A DNA stretch of 64,000 bases. It comes from a virus. The notes beneath the pieces are model-generated. The model did no database searches. It had not been told where the DNA came from and saw only the letters and a program-made list of their open reading frames with translations. Numbering within the stretch: position 1 is the stretch's first letter; every line of letters starts with the position of its first letter. Below are positions 63,362 through 64,000 of the stretch, one piece after another. The position numbers were made by a program, and so were the translations under genes. The stretch is taken from IMG/VR virus record IMGVR_UViG_3300049460_000123, positions 29,509 through 93,508 of that record. One strand, 5' to 3'.

Positions 63362-64000
63362 TCAGATCACGACTTCATCGTCAAACAGGTGTTGTTGTGC
63401 GCGTTCCGCACGCAGCGCGGCCGCGCATGCTGGGTTGATCCAGACGGTCTCCGTGCGCGCCCGAGCACCGTCAGCCATCGTCGAACGCTCGTATTGCTCC
63501 CAATCGCCGTATAGTTCGCTGTACAGGTCGCACGAATAACCGGAAAGCACGACCATTCCGACGAGACCACGCACTGTCTCAGACATCGCGCGATGGTCGG
63601 TATCGGTCATTTCGTGCCGGTAATCCGCGCCGCGATCGCGCGTAGCAGCGACATACGGCGGATCGAGATAGAACAACGTCGACGGGCTATCCTGCTCAAC
63701 CATTAGCCCTAGCGCGTCCCGGTTTTCGATCACGACGCCACGCAGGCGTTCCACGACCAAGCGCAGCGCGTCCGGATAGTTCCGCCAGTCTGTACACGGC
63801 GATGTGCCAGAGGCGCGCGAATGCCGCCGAAATCCCGTAGGGCGGTTGTGCGAGTTACTGCCATGCCCAAGAAACGACCGGATGATCGTACGGCGAGCCT
63901 GCTCGAGCTCATCGTCAGCCATCACATACGACTGCACGAATTCGGCTCGTGCGAATGGCGTCAGCTCGAGTGCCTGCACTAACTCCTCGCCGCGCGTCCG
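63362..64000 (-). CDS. DNA adenine methylase, D12 class (N-terminus off right edge)
   Basis: The frame is open to the window edge, so at least 212 residues of the C-terminal part are present. FYLDPPYV (motif IV, DPPY), the target region ...NYPDALRLVVERLRGVVIENRDALG, and VVLSGYSCDLYSELYGDWEQ are classical Dam/D12 features. The FxGxG SAM motif would lie outside. A GTG at 63979 is not the true start because the homology runs upstream (EELVQALELTPFARAEF). A GTCGTGAT variant lies in the last codons (63366-63373). Confidence 0.85.
   Translation of the reverse strand, partial: RTRGEELVQALELTPFARAEFVQSYVMADDELEQARRTIIRSFLGHGSNSHNRPTGFRRHSRASGTSPCTDWRNYPDALRLVVERLRGVVIENRDALGLMVEQDSPSTLFYLDPPYVAATRDRGADYRHEMTDTDHRAMSETVRGLVGMVVLSGYSCDLYSELYGDWEQYERSTMADGARARTETVWINPACAAALRAERAQQHLFDDEVVI

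Noticed and set aside
63366-63373. GTCGTGAT in the last codons of the adenine methylase
   Set aside because: One mismatch, 77 nt from the next start, which has its own ribosome site; weak evidence for function.
1-64000. CRISPR arrays, integrase, transposase, rRNA
   Set aside because: No regularly spaced repeats of CRISPR type, no tyrosine or serine recombinase, no transposase motif and no rRNA sequence were seen.

Overview
The window is about 60% GC and reads as a contractile-tailed (myovirus-type) temperate phage that can persist as a plasmid, i.e. a phage-plasmid. Codon use and protein relatedness suggest a betaproteobacterial host, probably Burkholderia or a relative; this host call is inference. 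Both edges cut genes: a tail protein runs off the left edge and a D12-class adenine methylase runs off the right edge, so this is part of a larger genome.

Layout. (1) 1-35.7 kb, minus strand: virion genes. Reading with transcription (right to left) these are portal, MuF head protein, a pyrophosphatase-like protein, two giant 'polyvalent' proteins (DNA methylase plus zincin, 1660 aa; SNF2 helicase, about 1516 aa), prohead protease, scaffold-like protein, major capsid, neck and connector proteins, sheath, tube, tail chaperone with a +1 frameshift extension, tape measure with a lytic transglycosylase, and baseplate hub, spike, wedge, J and fibre-proximal proteins. One virion-type gene (14087-14941) and one unknown gene (32783-33238) run the other way. 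(2) 35.7-50.6 kb, plus strand: about 25 small accessory or early genes, then a plasmid block: 8-bp repeats, parA, a ParG-like RHH gene, an iteron origin with DnaA boxes, a Rep_3 initiator, and a TumE/TumA-type toxin-antitoxin pair. (3) 50.8-51.8 kb: a promoter-to-terminator segment without convincing protein genes, carrying an interrupted tRNA-Leu-like structure. (4) 51.8-64 kb, minus strand: DUF3307 and SLOG proteins, an FAD-dependent oxidoreductase, both terminase subunits, a run of tiny overlapping genes, a PAPS-reductase-like ATPase and a DNA adenine methylase.

Regulation visible in the sequence. An 8-mer GTCGTGAC lies upstream of at least 12 minus-strand transcription-unit starts, often exactly 14-15 nt before an ATG with no Shine-Dalgarno sequence. 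It is the best candidate for a phage-specific late promoter or start element. Early plus-strand promoters share a palindromic box ACTCA-TTTT-TGAGT next to the -10, which looks like a repressor operator. Eight copies of an 18-bp unit GGGCGC-N5-GGGCGC sit in gaps between operons. GGTATC/GATACC clusters lie between the two giant genes and at the terminase promoter.

The genes fit one plan: plasmid maintenance (Rep, ParA/ParG, toxin-antitoxin) while dormant, repressor-controlled early genes, and a late virion programme whose giant polyvalent proteins probably enter the new host with the DNA to protect it, as P1 DarB does. No integrase, CI-type repressor, endolysin or classical holin was recognised here; these may lie outside the window.
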